From Alcanivorax hongdengensis A-11-3 (GTDB taxonomy: Bacteria; Pseudomonadota; Gammaproteobacteria; Pseudomonadales; Alcanivoracaceae), in NCBI RefSeq assembly GCF_000300995.1, contig NZ_AMRJ01000003.1, positions 1 to 64,000 on the forward strand: 64,000 nt of DNA, in the 5' to 3' direction. Position numbers and translations under genes: made by a program. The notes under the pieces were generated by a model. That model was not told the origin of the DNA and searched no databases. It worked only from the letters and a program-made list of their open reading frames with translations. Of this stretch, positions 37,968 through 48,841 are shown piece by piece; the stretch's first letter is position 1, and each line of letters opens with the position of its first letter.

Positions 37968-40061
37968 TCAGTCCTCTTTCGCTTCCTTCATGGACAGCTT
38001 GATACGGCCACGCTGGTCCACATCCAGGACTTTCACCTTGATGATGTCGCCTTCGTTGACGTAGTCGGACACCTTCTCCACACGCTCTTCAGCGATCTGG
38101 GAGATGTGCAGCAGGCCCTCCGTGCCCGGCAGAATGGCAACAAAGGCGCCGAAGTCCACCACCCGGGTGACCTTGCCTTCGTAGATGGTGCCCACTTCCG
38201 CCTCGGCGGTGATCTCTTCCACGCGACGCACGGCGTCCATGGCTTTCTCACGGGTTTCACCGTAGATCTTCACGCTGCCATCGTCTTCGATGTCGATGGT
38301 GCAGCCAGTCTCTTCGGTGAGCGCACGGATGGTGGCACCGCCCTTGCCGATCACGTCGCGGATCTTGTCCGGGTTGATCTTCAGGGTCATCAGGGTCGGG
38401 GCGTTGTCGGATACCTGGCTGCGGGATTCAGTGATCGCCTTGGCCATTTCTCCGAGGATATGGATACGGCCGGCATTGGCCTGATCCAGCGCCTTCTCCA
38501 TGATCTCTTCGGTGATACCTTCGATCTTGATGTCCATCTGCAGCGCCGTTACGCCACGGGCGGTACCGGCCACCTTGAAGTCCATGTCGCCCAGGTGATC
38601 CTCATCGCCGAGGATGTCGGACAGTACCGCGAAGCGACCGTCTTCTTCCTTCACCAGGCCCATGGCGATACCGGCCACCGGCGCGGTCAGCGGTACACCC
38701 GCGTCCATCAGCGCCATGGAGGTGCCACATACGGACGCCATGGAGGACGAACCGTTGGACTCGGTGATTTCGGAGACCACACGGATGGTGTAGGGGAAAT
38801 CTTTCTCGTTGGGTACCACCGCTTCCACACCACGGCGAGCAAGACGGCCGTGGCCGATCTCGCGGCGCTTGGGCGAGCCGATCATGCCGGTTTCACCGAC
38901 ACAGTAGGGGGGGAAGTTGTACTGCAGCATGAAATGGTCCTGACGGGAGCCTTCCAGCGCGTCAATGAACTGGCCGTCACGCATGCCGCCCAGGGTGGCG
39001 GTCACGATGGCCTGGGTCTCACCGCGGGTGAACAAGGCACTACCGTGGGTCTTGGCCAGTACGCCAACCTGAGCTTCGATGGGACGCACGGCGTCCAGCG
39101 CACGGCCGTCGATACGCGGCTTGCCGGATACCACGGCCTCACGGACCACGGCTTTTTCGATCTTGCCGAACAGCTCTTTCACTTCGCCGGCTTCCGGCGC
39201 GCCTTCTTCGCCGGTGGCGAAGGCTTCCACGCAGGCATCACGCAGCTCGCCAACCTTGGCATAACGGGCCATCTTCTCGGTGATGGTGTAGGCCTCGGCC
39301 AGTGCGCCTTCGAATTTTTCCTTGATGGCGGCTTTCAGGGTTTCGTTCTGGGCGGCGGGCTGCCAGTCCCAGGTTTCGGTGCCCACTTCGACGGCGAATT
39401 CCTTGATGCCCTGGATCAGCGGCTGCATTTCCTGGTGACCGAACAGTACGGCACCCAGCATCTGGTCTTCGGACAGCTCCTTGGCTTCGGATTCCACCAT
39501 CAGCACGGCGGGCTCGGTACCGGCTACCACCAGATCCAGCGCGGATTCGGCCAGCTCGGTGTAGCTCGGGTTAAGGATGTACATGCCATCCTTGAAGCCG
39601 ACGCGGGCAGCGCCAATCGGGCCATTGAAGGGGATGCCGGAAATCGCCAGAGCGGCGGAGGTGCCGATCATGGCAGCAATATCCGGGTCACGGTTCTTGT
39701 CGGTGGACATGACCGTGGCCACGACCTGCACTTCATTCATGAAGCCGTTGGGGAACAGCGGACGAATGGGGCGATCAATCAGGCGGCAGGTGAGAGTCTC
39801 TTTCTCGCTGGGACGGCCTTCGCGCTTGAGAAACCCCCCCGGGATGCGGCCGGCGGCGTAGGTCTTTTCCTGATAGTTAACGGTCAGGGGGAAAAAGTTC
39901 TTGCTCGGATCCGCTTCTTTCTTGCCGACCACGGTCACCAGCACTTCGGTGTCGCCGATGCGAACCATGACAGCGGCGGTCGCCTGGCGGGCGATCTGCC
40001 CGGTTTCCAGGGTGACCGTGTCACGGCCGTACTGAATCTGTTTGGTAATTTTATTGAACAT
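37968..40061 (-). CDS. pnp: polyribonucleotide nucleotidyltransferase (PNPase)
   Basis: 3'-5' phosphorolytic exoribonuclease of the degradosome (697 aa). Two RNase PH-like cores, with the second containing [14 protein letters not shown] and [10 protein letters not shown] near the active site, a KH domain with the I-x-x-VIGKGG-type GxxG loop ([14 protein letters not shown]) and a C-terminal S1 domain ([18 protein letters not shown]). Normal length. Follows rpsO, as in most bacteria. The 264-base gap upstream holds the rpsO terminator and a REP unit. Confidence 0.97.
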   Translation of the reverse strand: MFNKITKQIQYGRDTVTLETGQIARQATAAVMVRIGDTEVLVTVVGKKEADPSKNFFPLTVNYQEKTYAAGRIPGGFLKREGRPSEKETLTCRLIDRPIRPLFPNGFMNEVQVVATVMSTDKNRDPDIAAMIGTSAALAISGIPFNGPIGAARVGFKDGMYILNPSYTELAESALDLVVAGTEPAVLMVESEAKELSEDQMLGAVLFGHQEMQPLIQGIKEFAVEVGTETWDWQPAAQNETLKAAIKEKFEGALAEAYTITEKMARYAKVGELRDACVEAFATGEEGAPEAGEVKELFGKIEKAVVREAVVSGKPRIDGRALDAVRPIEAQVGVLAKTHGSALFTRGETQAIVTATLGGMRDGQFIDALEGSRQDHFMLQYNFPPYCVGETGMIGSPKRREIGHGRLARRGVEAVVPNEKDFPYTIRVVSEITESNGSSSMASVCGTSMALMDAGVPLTAPVAGIAMGLVKEEDGRFAVLSDILGDEDHLGDMDFKVAGTARGVTALQMDIKIEGITEEIMEKALDQANAGRIHILGEMAKAITESRSQVSDNAPTLMTLKINPDKIRDVIGKGGATIRALTEETGCTIDIEDDGSVKIYGETREKAMDAVRRVEEITAEAEVGTIYEGKVTRVVDFGAFVAILPGTEGLLHISQIAEERVEKVSDYVNEGDIIKVKVLDVDQRGRIKLSMKEAKED

Positions 40062-40181
40062 ATCTCGTCTCTTCTCTCTTCACGACAATCTTCGAGGCCC
40101 GTGCCTCTGACAACATCTTCTCTTTGCCCGGGCATCATAGCCCGGCAGGCGTATCAGCCCAACCGGTAATTGGGTGATAAC

Positions 40182-40210
40182 CCTGTGGGAGCCAGCCTGC
40201 TGGCGGTTTT
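40182..40210. repeat. single REP unit between pnp and rpsO
   Basis: CCTGTGGGAGCCAGCCTGCT and the following GGCGG: the head CTGTGGGAGC equals that of the REP pair at 4616-4706, and CCAGC-CT-GCTGG forms a hairpin. One copy only, extragenic. Confidence 0.65.
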
Positions 40211-40267
40211 CCTATTCAGAGCACAACCGTTTGCAGCCCCACGACAGCCAAAATTTCCGGCCGCCAG

Positions 40268-40297
40268 AAACAACAAAAGCCCGGCACAGCCGAGCTT
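40268..40297 (-). terminator. terminator after rpsO
   Basis: Nine-bp stem AAGCTCGGC / GCCGGGCTT (one G-T pair) with loop TGT on the minus strand (40277-40297), followed by TTTGTTGT. It partly separates rpsO from pnp. Confidence 0.8.
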
Positions 40298-40325
40298 CTG
40301 TTGCGGTTACCCGATCTGCGCTCGC

Positions 40326-40595
40326 TTAGCGACGCAGACCCAGCTTTTCGATCAGCTGCAGGTAACGGGTACGGTCTTTCTTGGCCAGGTAGTCCAGCAG
40401 CTTGCGGCGCTGGTTTACCATGCGGATCAGGCCACGACGGCTGTGGTGATCCTTCTTGTGGCCCTTGAAGTGGTCCTGCAGGCCGTTGATGTTGGCGCTC
40501 AGCAGGGCAATTTGCACTTCCGGGGAGCCGGTATCGCCTTCTTTGCGACCATGCTCTTTCAGGATCTCGGCTTTCTGTTCGACGGTTAACGCCAT
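40326..40595 (-). CDS. rpsO: 30S ribosomal protein S15
   Basis: Primary 16S rRNA-binding protein, 89 residues, complete. Conserved segments [25 protein letters not shown] and YLKKKD-like [10 protein letters not shown] are present. ATG at 40595 (MALTVEQK) has GGAG upstream; the frame opens 11 codons earlier without a ribosome site. Gap to truB is 84 bases and probably holds a promoter. Confidence 0.98.
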   Translation of the reverse strand: MALTVEQKAEILKEHGRKEGDTGSPEVQIALLSANINGLQDHFKGHKKDHHSRRGLIRMVNQRRKLLDYLAKKDRTRYLQLIEKLGLRR

Positions 40596-40679
40596 GGTAT
40601 TTCTCCAATATGCACAATAAAAGGTCACGGTCAGCCACGCATATTTATAGCTGCCGTCATCGCTAATGGCTTGAAACGG

Positions 40680-41606
40680 TTAAGGTTTCTCGCCGGTCAC
40701 CAGTCGACGCGGCGCAATACGCCCGTCTTCCAGCACTTCACCGACACCCAGAAAATCTCCACTGGATGCCTGGTAAATACTGACCCAGCCGTCCGCCGGA
40801 CGGTCTGACGTCATCACCGCCTGCCCCTGCATCAGGTAGTAGGCAGCGTTATCACCCAATTCAACGCGCGGCCAGTCTGCCACGCTGGTGGATAAAGGCA
40901 AGAGCAGTTCGTCGATTGCCTCGAAACCACCGTTGGCCTTGATCTCGCCAAGCTGCTCCAGCGTCAGCATGCGCTCGGCCGGGTAAGGCCCCGCCGACAG
41001 GCGGCGCAGGGCGGTGACATGACCGCCACAGCCCAGTTTTTCGCCGGTGTCTTCCACCAGCGAGCGCACATAGGTGCCCTTGGAGCAATCCACCTCGAAT
41101 TCCAGCTCGTCACCTTCGATACGCAAAACACGGATATCGTAAATGGTGACCGGCCGTGGTTTGCGCTCCACGGTCTTGCCTTCCCGGGCCAGTTTGTAGA
41201 GCGGCACGCCTTCGTGCTTGATCGCCGAGTACATGCTCGGGATCTGTTCGATATCGCCCATGAACGACATCAGGGCCTCTTCGACCTGGGCCGCTGTCGC
41301 CGTTACCTCGGTGGTCTTGACCACGTCGCCATCCGCGTCGCCGGTCTCGGTGATGACACCGAGCCTGGCGGTCACCCGGTAGCTCTTGTCGGATTCCAGC
41401 AGGAACTGGGAAAACTTGGTGGCCTCGCCAAAGCAGATCGGCAACATACCGGTGGCCAGCGGGTCCAGGCTACCGGTGTGGCCAGCCTTGGCGGCGGCAA
41501 ACATTTTCTTGGCCATCTGCAGGGCACCGTTACTGCTTACGCCGGTACCCTTGTCCAGCAACAGGATGCCGCTGACATCACGGCCTCTGCGGCGACGTTT
41601 TGCCAC
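40680..41606 (-). CDS. truB: tRNA pseudouridine(55) synthase
   Basis: Isomerises U55 in the T loop of tRNAs. 308 residues with catalytic D48 in HTGSLDPLATG, the KSYRVTARLG motif and the C-terminal PUA-like region. An unusually basic start (MAKRRRRGRD). Fifteen bases downstream of rbfA in the nusA-infB-rbfA-truB operon. Confidence 0.97.
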   Translation of the reverse strand: MAKRRRRGRDVSGILLLDKGTGVSSNGALQMAKKMFAAAKAGHTGSLDPLATGMLPICFGEATKFSQFLLESDKSYRVTARLGVITETGDADGDVVKTTEVTATAAQVEEALMSFMGDIEQIPSMYSAIKHEGVPLYKLAREGKTVERKPRPVTIYDIRVLRIEGDELEFEVDCSKGTYVRSLVEDTGEKLGCGGHVTALRRLSAGPYPAERMLTLEQLGEIKANGGFEAIDELLLPLSTSVADWPRVELGDNAAYYLMQGQAVMTSDRPADGWVSIYQASSGDFLGVGEVLEDGRIAPRRLVTGEKP

Positions 41607-41621
41607 GTGAGACTCTCCGCG

Positions 41622-42032
41622 TTACTCGTTGGTGGAATCGTCGCTGTCCGGGCGCAGTTCTTTATCTTCCGCCCGGGCGTCGTCAATCAGCCGGGAAATC
41701 TGCGCGGCCCGCTCGGGGGTTTCATCGTAATGAAAGCGCAGTTTCGGCGTGGTTCGGGTATTGAGGGTCTGGGCCAGGGCGCTGCGCAGAAAGCCGGCAG
41801 CGCCAGTCAGAACCTCTTCCGCCTGGGCGCCCTCTTCCGCCCCCTGTCCCAGCAGGGTGAAGTAGACATCGGCGAAGGACAGGTCACGGGAGACCTTCAC
41901 GTCCTGCACGTTGGCCATGTTCACGCGCGGATCCTTGAGCTCGAACTGCAACAGCCGCGACAGCTCACGCTGAATCTGGTCAGCAATGCGGTCGGTGCGG
42001 TTGAAGCCCTGTGGGCGGCGATGACGACTCAT
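41622..42032 (-). CDS. rbfA: 30S ribosome-binding factor A
   Basis: Late 30S maturation factor with a KH-like fold, 136 residues. RTDRIADQIQRELSRLL and RDLSFADVYFTLLG are the conserved parts; an acidic tail (about 115-136) is typical. 24 bases after infB. Confidence 0.96.
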   Translation of the reverse strand: MSRHRRPQGFNRTDRIADQIQRELSRLLQFELKDPRVNMANVQDVKVSRDLSFADVYFTLLGQGAEEGAQAEEVLTGAAGFLRSALAQTLNTRTTPKLRFHYDETPERAAQISRLIDDARAEDKELRPDSDDSTNE

Positions 42033-42056
42033 GACAGGTCCGTTGGCGGGCGCCCC

Positions 42057-44747
42057 TTACAGGGAGCGCGCCACCTCTTTGACTTCGAAGACTTCGATCT
42101 TGTCGCCTTCCTTCACGTCGTTGTAGCTCTTCACGGCGATACCACACTCCATGCCGTTACGCACTTCCTGGACATCGTCCTTGAAGCGGCGCAGGGACTC
42201 GAGCTCGCCTTCGAAGACCACCACATCGTCGCGCAGAACGCGGATCGGGCGATTGCGGTAGAGGGTCCCCTCGATGACCATACAGCCGGCCACGGCACCG
42301 AACTTGGAAGAACGGAACACGTCACGCACCTCGGCAGTACCCAGGATCTCTTCGCGTTTCTCCGGTGCCAGCAGACCGCTCATGGCCTGTTTCACATCGT
42401 CGATCAACTCGTAGATCACGCTGTAGTAGCGCAGATCAATGCCTTCCTGCTCGCACAGTTTCTTGGCCTTGGAGTCGGCACGGACGTTGAAGCCCAGCAG
42501 CACGCCTTCACTGGTCATGGCCAGGTTGACGTCGGACTCGTTGATTGCACCGACGCCGGCGGAGACCAGGTTTACCTTCACTTCGTCAGTGCCCAGATCA
42601 TTGAGGGCACCGGTGAGCGCTTCCAGGGAACCACGCACGTCGGTTTTCAGCACGATATTGACGGTGCTGGCCTCGGCGCTGCCCATGTTGGCAAACAGGT
42701 TTTCCAGCTTGGAGGCCTGCTGACGCTTGAGCTTGAGGTCACGGTCACGCTCCTGACGGAATTCGGCCACTTCGCGGGCTTTCTTCTCGTCGGGCACCAC
42801 CTGTACCTGCTCACCGGCTTCCGGTGCGCCATCCAGGCCCAGCACTTCCACCGGAATGGACGGGCCGGCTTTCTTAATCGGCTGGCCGTTTTCATCCACC
42901 ATGGCACGCACGCGACCGAAGTGGGCACCGGCCAGCAGCATGTCGCCGATATTCAGCTCACCACCCTGGATCAGGATGGACGCCACGGTACCGCGGCCTT
43001 TTTCGATACGGGATTCGATCACCACACCGGTGGCCGGGCCCGTAGCCGGAGCCTTCAGTTCCAGCAGTTCAGACTGCAACAGGATGGAGTCCAGCAGGTC
43101 GTCAACGCCCTGGCCGCTGTGGGCAGAGACATTGATGAACTGGTACTCGCCACCCCATTCTTCCGGGATCACGTCCTTGGCGGCCAGCTCGTTACGCACC
43201 CGATCCGGGTCGGCCTGCTCCTTGTCGATCTTGTTCACGGCGATGATGATCGGCGCACCGGAGGCCTTGGCGTGGTTGATCGCCTCTTCGGTCTGCGGCA
43301 TGACGCCATCATCGGCGGCCACCACGATCACCACGATGTCGGTGGCCTTGGCACCACGGGCACGCATGGCGGTAAAGGCGGCGTGCCCCGGGGTATCCAG
43401 GAAGGTGATCATGCCCTTCTCGTGCTCAACGTGATAAGCACCGATATGCTGGGTAATGCCACCGGCCTCGCCGGCGGCGACCTTGGCCTTGCGGATGTAA
43501 TCCAGCAGGGAGGTCTTGCCGTGGTCAACGTGGCCCATGATGGTCACCACCGGCGCCCGGTTTTCCTGGTCGGCGTTTTCACGGCTGACCATGTCTGCCA
43601 GGTTGTCTTCCAGGGCTTCTTCCTGCCCCTTGACCAGCTTGGCCTTGTGACCCAGCTCCTCAACCAGCAGAACCGCGGTTTCCTGGTCAACGGGCTGATT
43701 CACCGTGGCCATTTCACCCATCTTCATCATGGCCTTGATCAGTTCCTTGGCCTTGATGTTCATACGCTGGGCCAGATCACCAACCGTGATGGTTTCCGGC
43801 ACTTCCACTTCGTAAACCATTTTCTCCGTGGGGCTCTTGAAGCCGTGCTGCTTGTTCATGGAGCTCTTCATCTGACCGTGGGCCACGCCGGAAGCCTTGG
43901 GCTTGCGACGACGGCGACGGGACTGGCGCTCTTCACGCTGGTAGCTGGCTTCCTGGGCGGCGGCAACGATAGAGGAGCCTTTCTCTTCTTCCTCGTCGGA
44001 CTTCTTCTCGTCCTGGTCGCCACGCTGCTCCAGTTCCGCCGCAATGCGGGCGGCTTCTTCCGCCGTACGACGGGCCGCTTCCTCTTCGGCTTTCTGGCGA
44101 GCCTCGGCTTCCTGCTTGCGCTTGGCGTCTTCCGCTTCACGCTGCTTGCGTTCGGCTTCTTCGCGCTTGGCCTTCTCTTCCGGCGTTTCTTCCTTGGCAG
44201 GCTTCTTGGCGGCCGCGGTCTTGGGCACGGACACGCGCTTGGATTTCTCTTCCGCGGCCTTCTCGTCGGCAACCTTGCGCTCCGCCTCGGCCTTGGCCTT
44301 GGCCTGCTCTTCCTTCTGGCGAGCAGCCTCTTCCTCGGCCTGACGCCTGGCGTCTTCCTCGGCCTGGCGCTTGGCTTCCTCTTCCAGACGGGCAGCCTCT
44401 TCGGCGGCCTTGCGTTCGGCCTCTTCGCGCTCCTCGGCTTCCAGCACTTCACGCTTCACGTAGGTGCGTTTCTTGCGCACTTCCACGTTCACGGTCTTGG
44501 ATTTGCCTGCCGCACCCGTGGTCTTGATGGTGCTGGTGGATTTGCGCTTGAGCGTGATCTTCTTGGACTCCGTGTCCTGGGCACCATGAGACTTGCGCAG
44601 ATGCGCCAGCAGCTGCTGCTTCTGTTCGTCGGAGACCACTTCACCGGCATCACCGTGAGGCAAACCCGCATCCTTCATCTGCAACAGCAGCTTATCGACG
44701 GGGGTACCCACAATGTCGGCCAGTTTCTTTACGGTCGTTTCTGCCAT
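42057..44747 (-). CDS. infB: translation initiation factor IF-2
   Basis: GTPase that places initiator tRNA on the 30S subunit (896 aa). N-terminal IF2N domain (1-52), a long charged helical segment of Glu/Ala/Lys/Arg repeats (about 95-290), then the G domain with GHVDHGKTS near residue 402, DTPGH, and NKID, followed by domains II-IV. Length is normal for the alpha form. The initiator tRNA it binds is encoded at the head of the same cluster. Confidence 0.97.
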   Translation of the reverse strand: MAETTVKKLADIVGTPVDKLLLQMKDAGLPHGDAGEVVSDEQKQQLLAHLRKSHGAQDTESKKITLKRKSTSTIKTTGAAGKSKTVNVEVRKKRTYVKREVLEAEEREEAERKAAEEAARLEEEAKRQAEEDARRQAEEEAARQKEEQAKAKAEAERKVADEKAAEEKSKRVSVPKTAAAKKPAKEETPEEKAKREEAERKQREAEDAKRKQEAEARQKAEEEAARRTAEEAARIAAELEQRGDQDEKKSDEEEEKGSSIVAAAQEASYQREERQSRRRRRKPKASGVAHGQMKSSMNKQHGFKSPTEKMVYEVEVPETITVGDLAQRMNIKAKELIKAMMKMGEMATVNQPVDQETAVLLVEELGHKAKLVKGQEEALEDNLADMVSRENADQENRAPVVTIMGHVDHGKTSLLDYIRKAKVAAGEAGGITQHIGAYHVEHEKGMITFLDTPGHAAFTAMRARGAKATDIVVIVVAADDGVMPQTEEAINHAKASGAPIIIAVNKIDKEQADPDRVRNELAAKDVIPEEWGGEYQFINVSAHSGQGVDDLLDSILLQSELLELKAPATGPATGVVIESRIEKGRGTVASILIQGGELNIGDMLLAGAHFGRVRAMVDENGQPIKKAGPSIPVEVLGLDGAPEAGEQVQVVPDEKKAREVAEFRQERDRDLKLKRQQASKLENLFANMGSAEASTVNIVLKTDVRGSLEALTGALNDLGTDEVKVNLVSAGVGAINESDVNLAMTSEGVLLGFNVRADSKAKKLCEQEGIDLRYYSVIYELIDDVKQAMSGLLAPEKREEILGTAEVRDVFRSSKFGAVAGCMVIEGTLYRNRPIRVLRDDVVVFEGELESLRRFKDDVQEVRNGMECGIAVKSYNDVKEGDKIEVFEVKEVARSL

Positions 44748-44810
44748 GTCAGCAACACTCTCCTGTCCGCGTCTCTGATGGTGCCTGCTTAAATCAGCCC
44801 GGTCGGACTG

Positions 44811-46319
44811 TTATTCCCCGGCTTCGTCTTCGTTCTCGAACCAGGGGGCCCGCGCGGTCATGATCAGTTGCGCCGCACGCTCTTCATCCAGGCCTTCAAT
44901 CTCTAGCAGGTCATCCACCGCCTGTTCGGCGAGGTCTTCCATGGTGGCAATGCCACGGGAAGCCAGTTCCACAGCCAAGTCGCGGTCCATGCCTTCCATG
45001 TTGAGAAGGTCTTCCGCAGGCTCGGACTGTTCGAATCGTTCTTCGGATACCAGTGCCTTGGTCAGCAGGGCATCCTTGGCGCGCTGGCGCAGGGCTTCAA
45101 CGATCTCTTCGTCGAAACCTTCGATGGCAAGCATCTCTTCCTCGGGCACGTAGGCCACTTCTTCCAGGGTCGAGAAACCTTCCTCTACCAGTACACCGGC
45201 CACATCCTCGTCCACGTCCAGCTCGTTCATGAACGTCTGCAGGGCCTGTTCCGCCTCTTCCTGCTGTTTGTTCTCCGCGTCATCGATGGTCATGACGTTG
45301 AGTTCCCAGCCGGTCAGCTCGGAGGCCAGACGGATGTTCTGACCACTGCGGCCAATGGCCTGGGCCAGGGCGGATTCATCTTCCACCGCGATATCCATGG
45401 CATGGCTTTCCTCGTCCATGACGATGGAAGCCACTTCCGCCGGCTGCATGGCGTTGATCACCAGCTGGGCCGGGTTATCGTCCCACAGCACGATGTCGAT
45501 GCGCTCGCCGGCCAGCTCATTGGAGACGGCCTGCACGCGAGCACCGCGCATGCCCACGCAGGCACCCACCGGGTCGATACGCTGATCGTTGGTCTTCACT
45601 GCGATCTTGGCGCGTGAGCCCGGATCGCGGGCCGCGCCCTTGATCTCGATCAGTTCTTCACCGATCTCCGGCACTTCAATCTTGAACAGCTCGATCAGCA
45701 TTTCCGGGCAGGCACGGCTGGCAAACAGCTGCGGACCCCGGTTTTCCTCGTTCACACCCAACAAATAGGCGCGGATACGATCGTTCTGGCGCACCGATTC
45801 ACGGGGAATCATGTGCTCGCGGGTAATCAGCGCTTCCGCGTTGCCGCCCAGGTCCAGCACGATGGAATCCCGGTTGGCCTTCTTGACGGTGCCGCTCACC
45901 AGATCACCAATGCGATCACGGTATTCTTCAATAATCTGACGGCGCTCGGCCTCGCGCACCTTCTGCACGATCACCTGCTTGGCGGTTTGCGCAGCAATAC
46001 GACCGAAGGATTCGGATTCGATCTCTTCTTCCCAGACGTCACCGATCTGCAGGGAGGTATCCTGCTCGTGGGCTTCGTCCAGCGTCAGCTGCTTGCCGAA
46101 TTCATACAGTTCTTCATCGGGCACCACGTGCCAGACGCGGAAGGTGCGCGAATCGCCGGACACCCGGTCGATGGACACGCGGATTTCCACGTCTTCTTCC
46201 TTGAAGCGTTTCTTGGTGGCCGCCGCGAGTGCCAGTTCAATGGCCTCGAAAATAACGTCTCGGCTTACACCTTTCTCGTTTGATACGGTTTCCGCTACCA
46301 GCAGGATCTCTTTGTTCAT
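44811..46319 (-). CDS. nusA: transcription termination/antitermination protein NusA
   Basis: RNA polymerase-associated factor (502 aa): N-terminal polymerase-binding domain, S1 domain (about 135-200), two KH domains ([14 protein letters not shown] and [12 protein letters not shown]), and two C-terminal acidic helix-hairpin-helix repeats as in E. coli. It acts at the boxA-containing rrn leaders such as the one at the left end of this window. 38 bases after rimP. Confidence 0.97.
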   Translation of the reverse strand: MNKEILLVAETVSNEKGVSRDVIFEAIELALAAATKKRFKEEDVEIRVSIDRVSGDSRTFRVWHVVPDEELYEFGKQLTLDEAHEQDTSLQIGDVWEEEIESESFGRIAAQTAKQVIVQKVREAERRQIIEEYRDRIGDLVSGTVKKANRDSIVLDLGGNAEALITREHMIPRESVRQNDRIRAYLLGVNEENRGPQLFASRACPEMLIELFKIEVPEIGEELIEIKGAARDPGSRAKIAVKTNDQRIDPVGACVGMRGARVQAVSNELAGERIDIVLWDDNPAQLVINAMQPAEVASIVMDEESHAMDIAVEDESALAQAIGRSGQNIRLASELTGWELNVMTIDDAENKQQEEAEQALQTFMNELDVDEDVAGVLVEEGFSTLEEVAYVPEEEMLAIEGFDEEIVEALRQRAKDALLTKALVSEERFEQSEPAEDLLNMEGMDRDLAVELASRGIATMEDLAEQAVDDLLEIEGLDEERAAQLIMTARAPWFENEDEAGE

Positions 46320-46357
46320 GGCCAGGCCTTTACAAAGACAAGGTTCTCAGGGCGTGC

Positions 46358-46813
46358 TCAGTCGAAGCGGGGCTGCAACCGGGCACGGTCTACCTGACTG
46401 TAAGGAACACGCAGGGTTTCGCCATCAAGCGTCACCACCAGCGTATCGCCATCCACGGCCACAATGGCCGCCGTCATTTTACGCTTGCCCGCCACCGGCG
46501 CCAGCAGCTTGAGCTGGACATCTTCGCCGATATAACGGGCAAATTGCGCAAGGTGAAACAGGGGACGGTCCATCCCCGGGGAAGACACTTCCAGGTTGTA
46601 CTCACCGGGAATCGGGTCTTCCACATCCAGTACGCCGCTCACCTCATGGCTGACCGCCGCACAGTTATCCACGGTTATGCCGTCGTCATGGTCGATAAAC
46701 AAACGCAAAACGGCCCCGCGCCCCTGAAGGTATTCCAACCCCCAGAGCTCGAAGCCCAGATCTTCAACCACGGGAGCCAGTAGCTCCGTTAACTGTTCAG
46801 TGCGTTTCGACAT
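46358..46813 (-). CDS. rimP: ribosome maturation factor RimP
   Basis: Needed for 30S assembly; 151 residues, two-domain fold. Motifs GFELWGLEYL, RLFIDHDDGITVDNC and LEVSSPGMDRPL are characteristic. ATG at 46813 (MSKRTEQL) is the family start; the frame is open 28 codons further up. Located after the terminator of the initiator tRNA as in E. coli metY-rimP-nusA. Confidence 0.96.
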   Translation of the reverse strand: MSKRTEQLTELLAPVVEDLGFELWGLEYLQGRGAVLRLFIDHDDGITVDNCAAVSHEVSGVLDVEDPIPGEYNLEVSSPGMDRPLFHLAQFARYIGEDVQLKLLAPVAGKRKMTAAIVAVDGDTLVVTLDGETLRVPYSQVDRARLQPRFD

Positions 46814-46928
46814 CTCTTTTCCGATGGCACAAACAAAAAATGGGCCCGAGGAGTCCGCAGCGGTCGTTGACAAACGGACAACCAGCCACGAATCCACCGC
46901 CCATTCCCACTAACCGGAGGTCGGTGCA

Positions 46929-46967
46929 GATAACAAAAAGCCCCTGCTTGAGGGGCTTTTTGTTATC
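46929..46967 (-). terminator. terminator after the initiator tRNA
   Basis: A 16-bp perfect stem, GATAACAAAAAGCCCC with GGGGCTTTTTGTTATC, loop of seven bases. The T5 run lies inside the descending arm, as in many tRNA terminators. It separates tRNA-fMet from rimP; some readthrough would supply the rimP operon. Confidence 0.9.
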
Positions 46968-47001
46968 CGCTTCGAACCAGACCTGTGCCGGTTCTTCTAA
47001 G

Positions 47002-47078
<77 letters not shown>

Positions 47079-47094
47079 TCAAAATCGAGCGCAA

Positions 47095-47123
47095 ATACTA
47101 GTTATTTACGCTGTTGCTGTCAA
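47095..47123 (-). promoter_or_regulatory. promoter of the initiator tRNA
   Basis: Consensus TTGACA (47118-47123), 17-base spacer, TAGTAT (47095-47100), GC-containing discriminator; start near 47088. An A/T-rich block (about 47134-47151) lies upstream at UP-element distance, itself within a hairpin (47127-47158, GGCTTCG...CGAAGCC). Confidence 0.88.
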
Positions 47124-47245
47124 GCAGGCTTCGGAAAAATATTTTATTTTTCGAAGCCTTAGCGTTGGGAAAAGCCACTTAACCCAACACCCCAGCCCTG
47201 ACAAGCTGGCGGCACTTTAACACACCCAAGGCCGTTAATGTGCCC

Positions 47246-47280
47246 CGACATGAAAACAAATACATTGCGTTGTCATGTCG
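47246..47280. repeat. inverted repeat CGACATGA
   Basis: CGACATGAAAAC (47246-47257) and GTTGTCATGTCG (47269-47280) pair at 11 of 12 positions around an 11-base loop. Lies between the initiator tRNA promoter and the hairpin block after tRNA-Leu, in a 345-base gene-free stretch (47079-47423). Role unknown. Confidence 0.6.
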
Positions 47281-47287
47281 TCCCTGA

Positions 47288-47438
47288 TTGGTGCCGAAGG
47301 CTGGGCGAAAAATACACTTTTTCGCGCCATGGCAGCGGCGGGATACCGCCCGCCGCAACTCGGCGATGGCCGGAAGTCCGGCCGACTTGCTGTGAACTCC
47401 GCCCCGCGGAGTTCTAACCTAATTGGTGCCGAAGGCCG
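47288..47438. repeat. hairpin block bounded by a duplicated tRNA-Leu 3' end
   Basis: The 15-mer ATTGGTGCCGAAGGC, the 3' end of tRNA-Leu (47424-47438 with one flanking base), recurs in the same direction at 47288-47302. Between the copies are four perfect hairpins: GCGAAAAA/TTTTTCGC (47305-47325), GCGGCGGG/CCCGCCGC (47335-47356), GGCCGGA/TCCGGCC (47368-47383) and GAACTCCGC/GCGGAGTTC (47394-47414). No open frame of note. It may be a tRNA-derived structured tail or a remnant of a second tRNA copy. Confidence 0.75.
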
Positions 47439-47509
47439 GACTTGAACCGGCACGAGCGAAGCTCACTACCCCCTCAAGATAGCGTGTCTACCAATTCCAC
47501 CACTTCGGC
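47424..47509 (-). tRNA. leuU: tRNA-Leu(GAG)
   Basis: 86 bases, class II with a variable arm (GTGAGCTTCGCTC), encoded CCA. The anticodon loop TTGAGGG gives anticodon GAG, reading CUC/CUU. Only ten bases after the secG stop, so probably processed from the secG transcript, as leuU is in E. coli. Confidence 0.95.
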
Positions 47510-47519
47510 AAAGAACGCT

Positions 47520-47975
47520 TTACTGCTTCCCTGACTGAGGCTGCTCAGCCGGGGCCGGGGATTCTACATCAGCTGCGGGCACATCTGAAACCTCTTTTTG
47601 CGCTTCATTGCTACCCGGTACGGCCGGCACGTCTGCACCATCATCGACGGACGCCGGTACCGCACTGCCTTCGTCATCGCCAGCGGGCGCCTGAGACGGG
47701 TCCACGGTTTCCATGGCCGGCAGCAGAACACCGTTATTCTGGGCTTCCTGACGGGCCATCCAGGCCAGCCCCAGGCTGGTGATGAAGAACACCGCCGCCA
47801 GAATGGCCGTGGCACGGGTCAGAAAATTGGCCGACCCGGCACTACCGAAAACGGTCTGCGAGGAACCGCCACCGAAAGAGGCACCGGCATCGGCCCCCTT
47901 ACCATGCTGAATCAGGACCAGACCAATCAGGCCCAGGGCCGCCAGTACATGCACAACGTGAACAACAATATCCAT
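47520..47975 (-). CDS. secG: preprotein translocase subunit SecG
   Basis: Auxiliary subunit of SecYEG. 151 residues: two membrane segments (about 3-22 and 53-72) joined by the conserved [30 protein letters not shown] region (cited in parts: [22 protein letters not shown]), then an acidic, Pro/Ala-rich tail longer than in E. coli (110 aa). Upstream is tpiA. Confidence 0.95.
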   Translation of the reverse strand: MDIVVHVVHVLAALGLIGLVLIQHGKGADAGASFGGGSSQTVFGSAGSANFLTRATAILAAVFFITSLGLAWMARQEAQNNGVLLPAMETVDPSQAPAGDDEGSAVPASVDDGADVPAVPGSNEAQKEVSDVPAADVESPAPAEQPQSGKQ

Positions 47976-48082
47976 AACGACTCTGACTTAACCGTGTATT
48001 GAAAGCCGAAGGCAGCCACCGGCAAACGGGCCACCTCTGGGTGCGCCGACTCTCTGGCCGCTCGCACAGGCAAAAGTCGGGG

Positions 48083-48820
48083 TTAACCAGCCGCCCGACA
48101 AATGGCCATGAAACTGTCCGCAGTGAGCGCCGCCCCGCCGATCAGACCACCGTCGATATCCGGCTGGGCAAACAGAAGGGCGGCATTATCCGCCTTTACA
48201 CTGCCGCCGTAAAGCAACCGTGTCGCGGCGGCCACGTTCGGGCTGCCATCGGCCAGCGCCTGACGCAGGCAGGCATGCACCGCCTGGGCCTGTTCCGGCG
48301 AGGCGGTATGCCCGGTACCAATGGCCCAGACCGGCTCGTAGGCCACCACCGCATCACCGAAGGCATCAATGCCGACCTGCTCGATCACCGCCTGCAACTG
48401 GCTGCACACCACCTGCTCGGTCTGCTCGGCCTGGCGCTCTTCCAGGGTTTCACCGACACACAGGATGGGCGTCAGACCGGCCGCCTGAGCCGCCGCGAAC
48501 TTGGCCGCTACCTGCGCATCCGTCTCGCCAAACATGGCACGTCGCTCGGAGTGGCCAATGATCACATACTCACACCCCAGCTCCGCCAGCATGGGGCCGG
48601 ACACCTCACCGGTGAAAGCACCATCGGCCTGCTCGCTCAGGGTCTGCGCCCCCACTGACACCGGCATGACCGAGCGGGCCGCCGCCAGGTAGGGGAACGG
48701 CGGGCACACCACCACCTGCGCCTCACCCTGATAATCCCCCAGGGCCGAGGCCAGTTCGTCCACCAGCGCCAGACGGCCGTTCATCTTCCAGTTGCCGGCA
48801 ACCAGAGGTGTTCTTGTCAT
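48083..48820 (-). CDS. tpiA: triosephosphate isomerase
   Basis: Interconverts dihydroxyacetone phosphate and glyceraldehyde-3-phosphate. 245 residues with K12 (NWKMNG), H90 (IIGHSERR) and E162 ([11 protein letters not shown]). Set between glmM and secG as in Pseudomonas; 107 bases to secG without a clear terminator. Confidence 0.97.
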   Translation of the reverse strand: MTRTPLVAGNWKMNGRLALVDELASALGDYQGEAQVVVCPPFPYLAAARSVMPVSVGAQTLSEQADGAFTGEVSGPMLAELGCEYVIIGHSERRAMFGETDAQVAAKFAAAQAAGLTPILCVGETLEERQAEQTEQVVCSQLQAVIEQVGIDAFGDAVVAYEPVWAIGTGHTASPEQAQAVHACLRQALADGSPNVAAATRLLYGGSVKADNAALLFAQPDIDGGLIGGAALTADSFMAICRAAG

Positions 48821-48841
48821 GTTTGTTTCCTTCGTGTTTCG

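Noticed and set aside
41019..44792. Open frame of more than 1200 codons on the plus strand opposite infB, rbfA and truB
   Set aside because: It is the antisense shadow of GC-rich, codon-biased genes; the translation is low-complexity and His/Gly/Leu-rich with no domain, while the minus strand encodes unmistakable core proteins. The same applies to the long plus-strand frames opposite pnp (37932-40169) and carB (54846-58073).
47288..47438. Attachment sites of an integrated element at tRNA-Leu
   Set aside because: The direct repeats are only 136 bases apart and no integrase or cargo gene is present; at best it is a relic.
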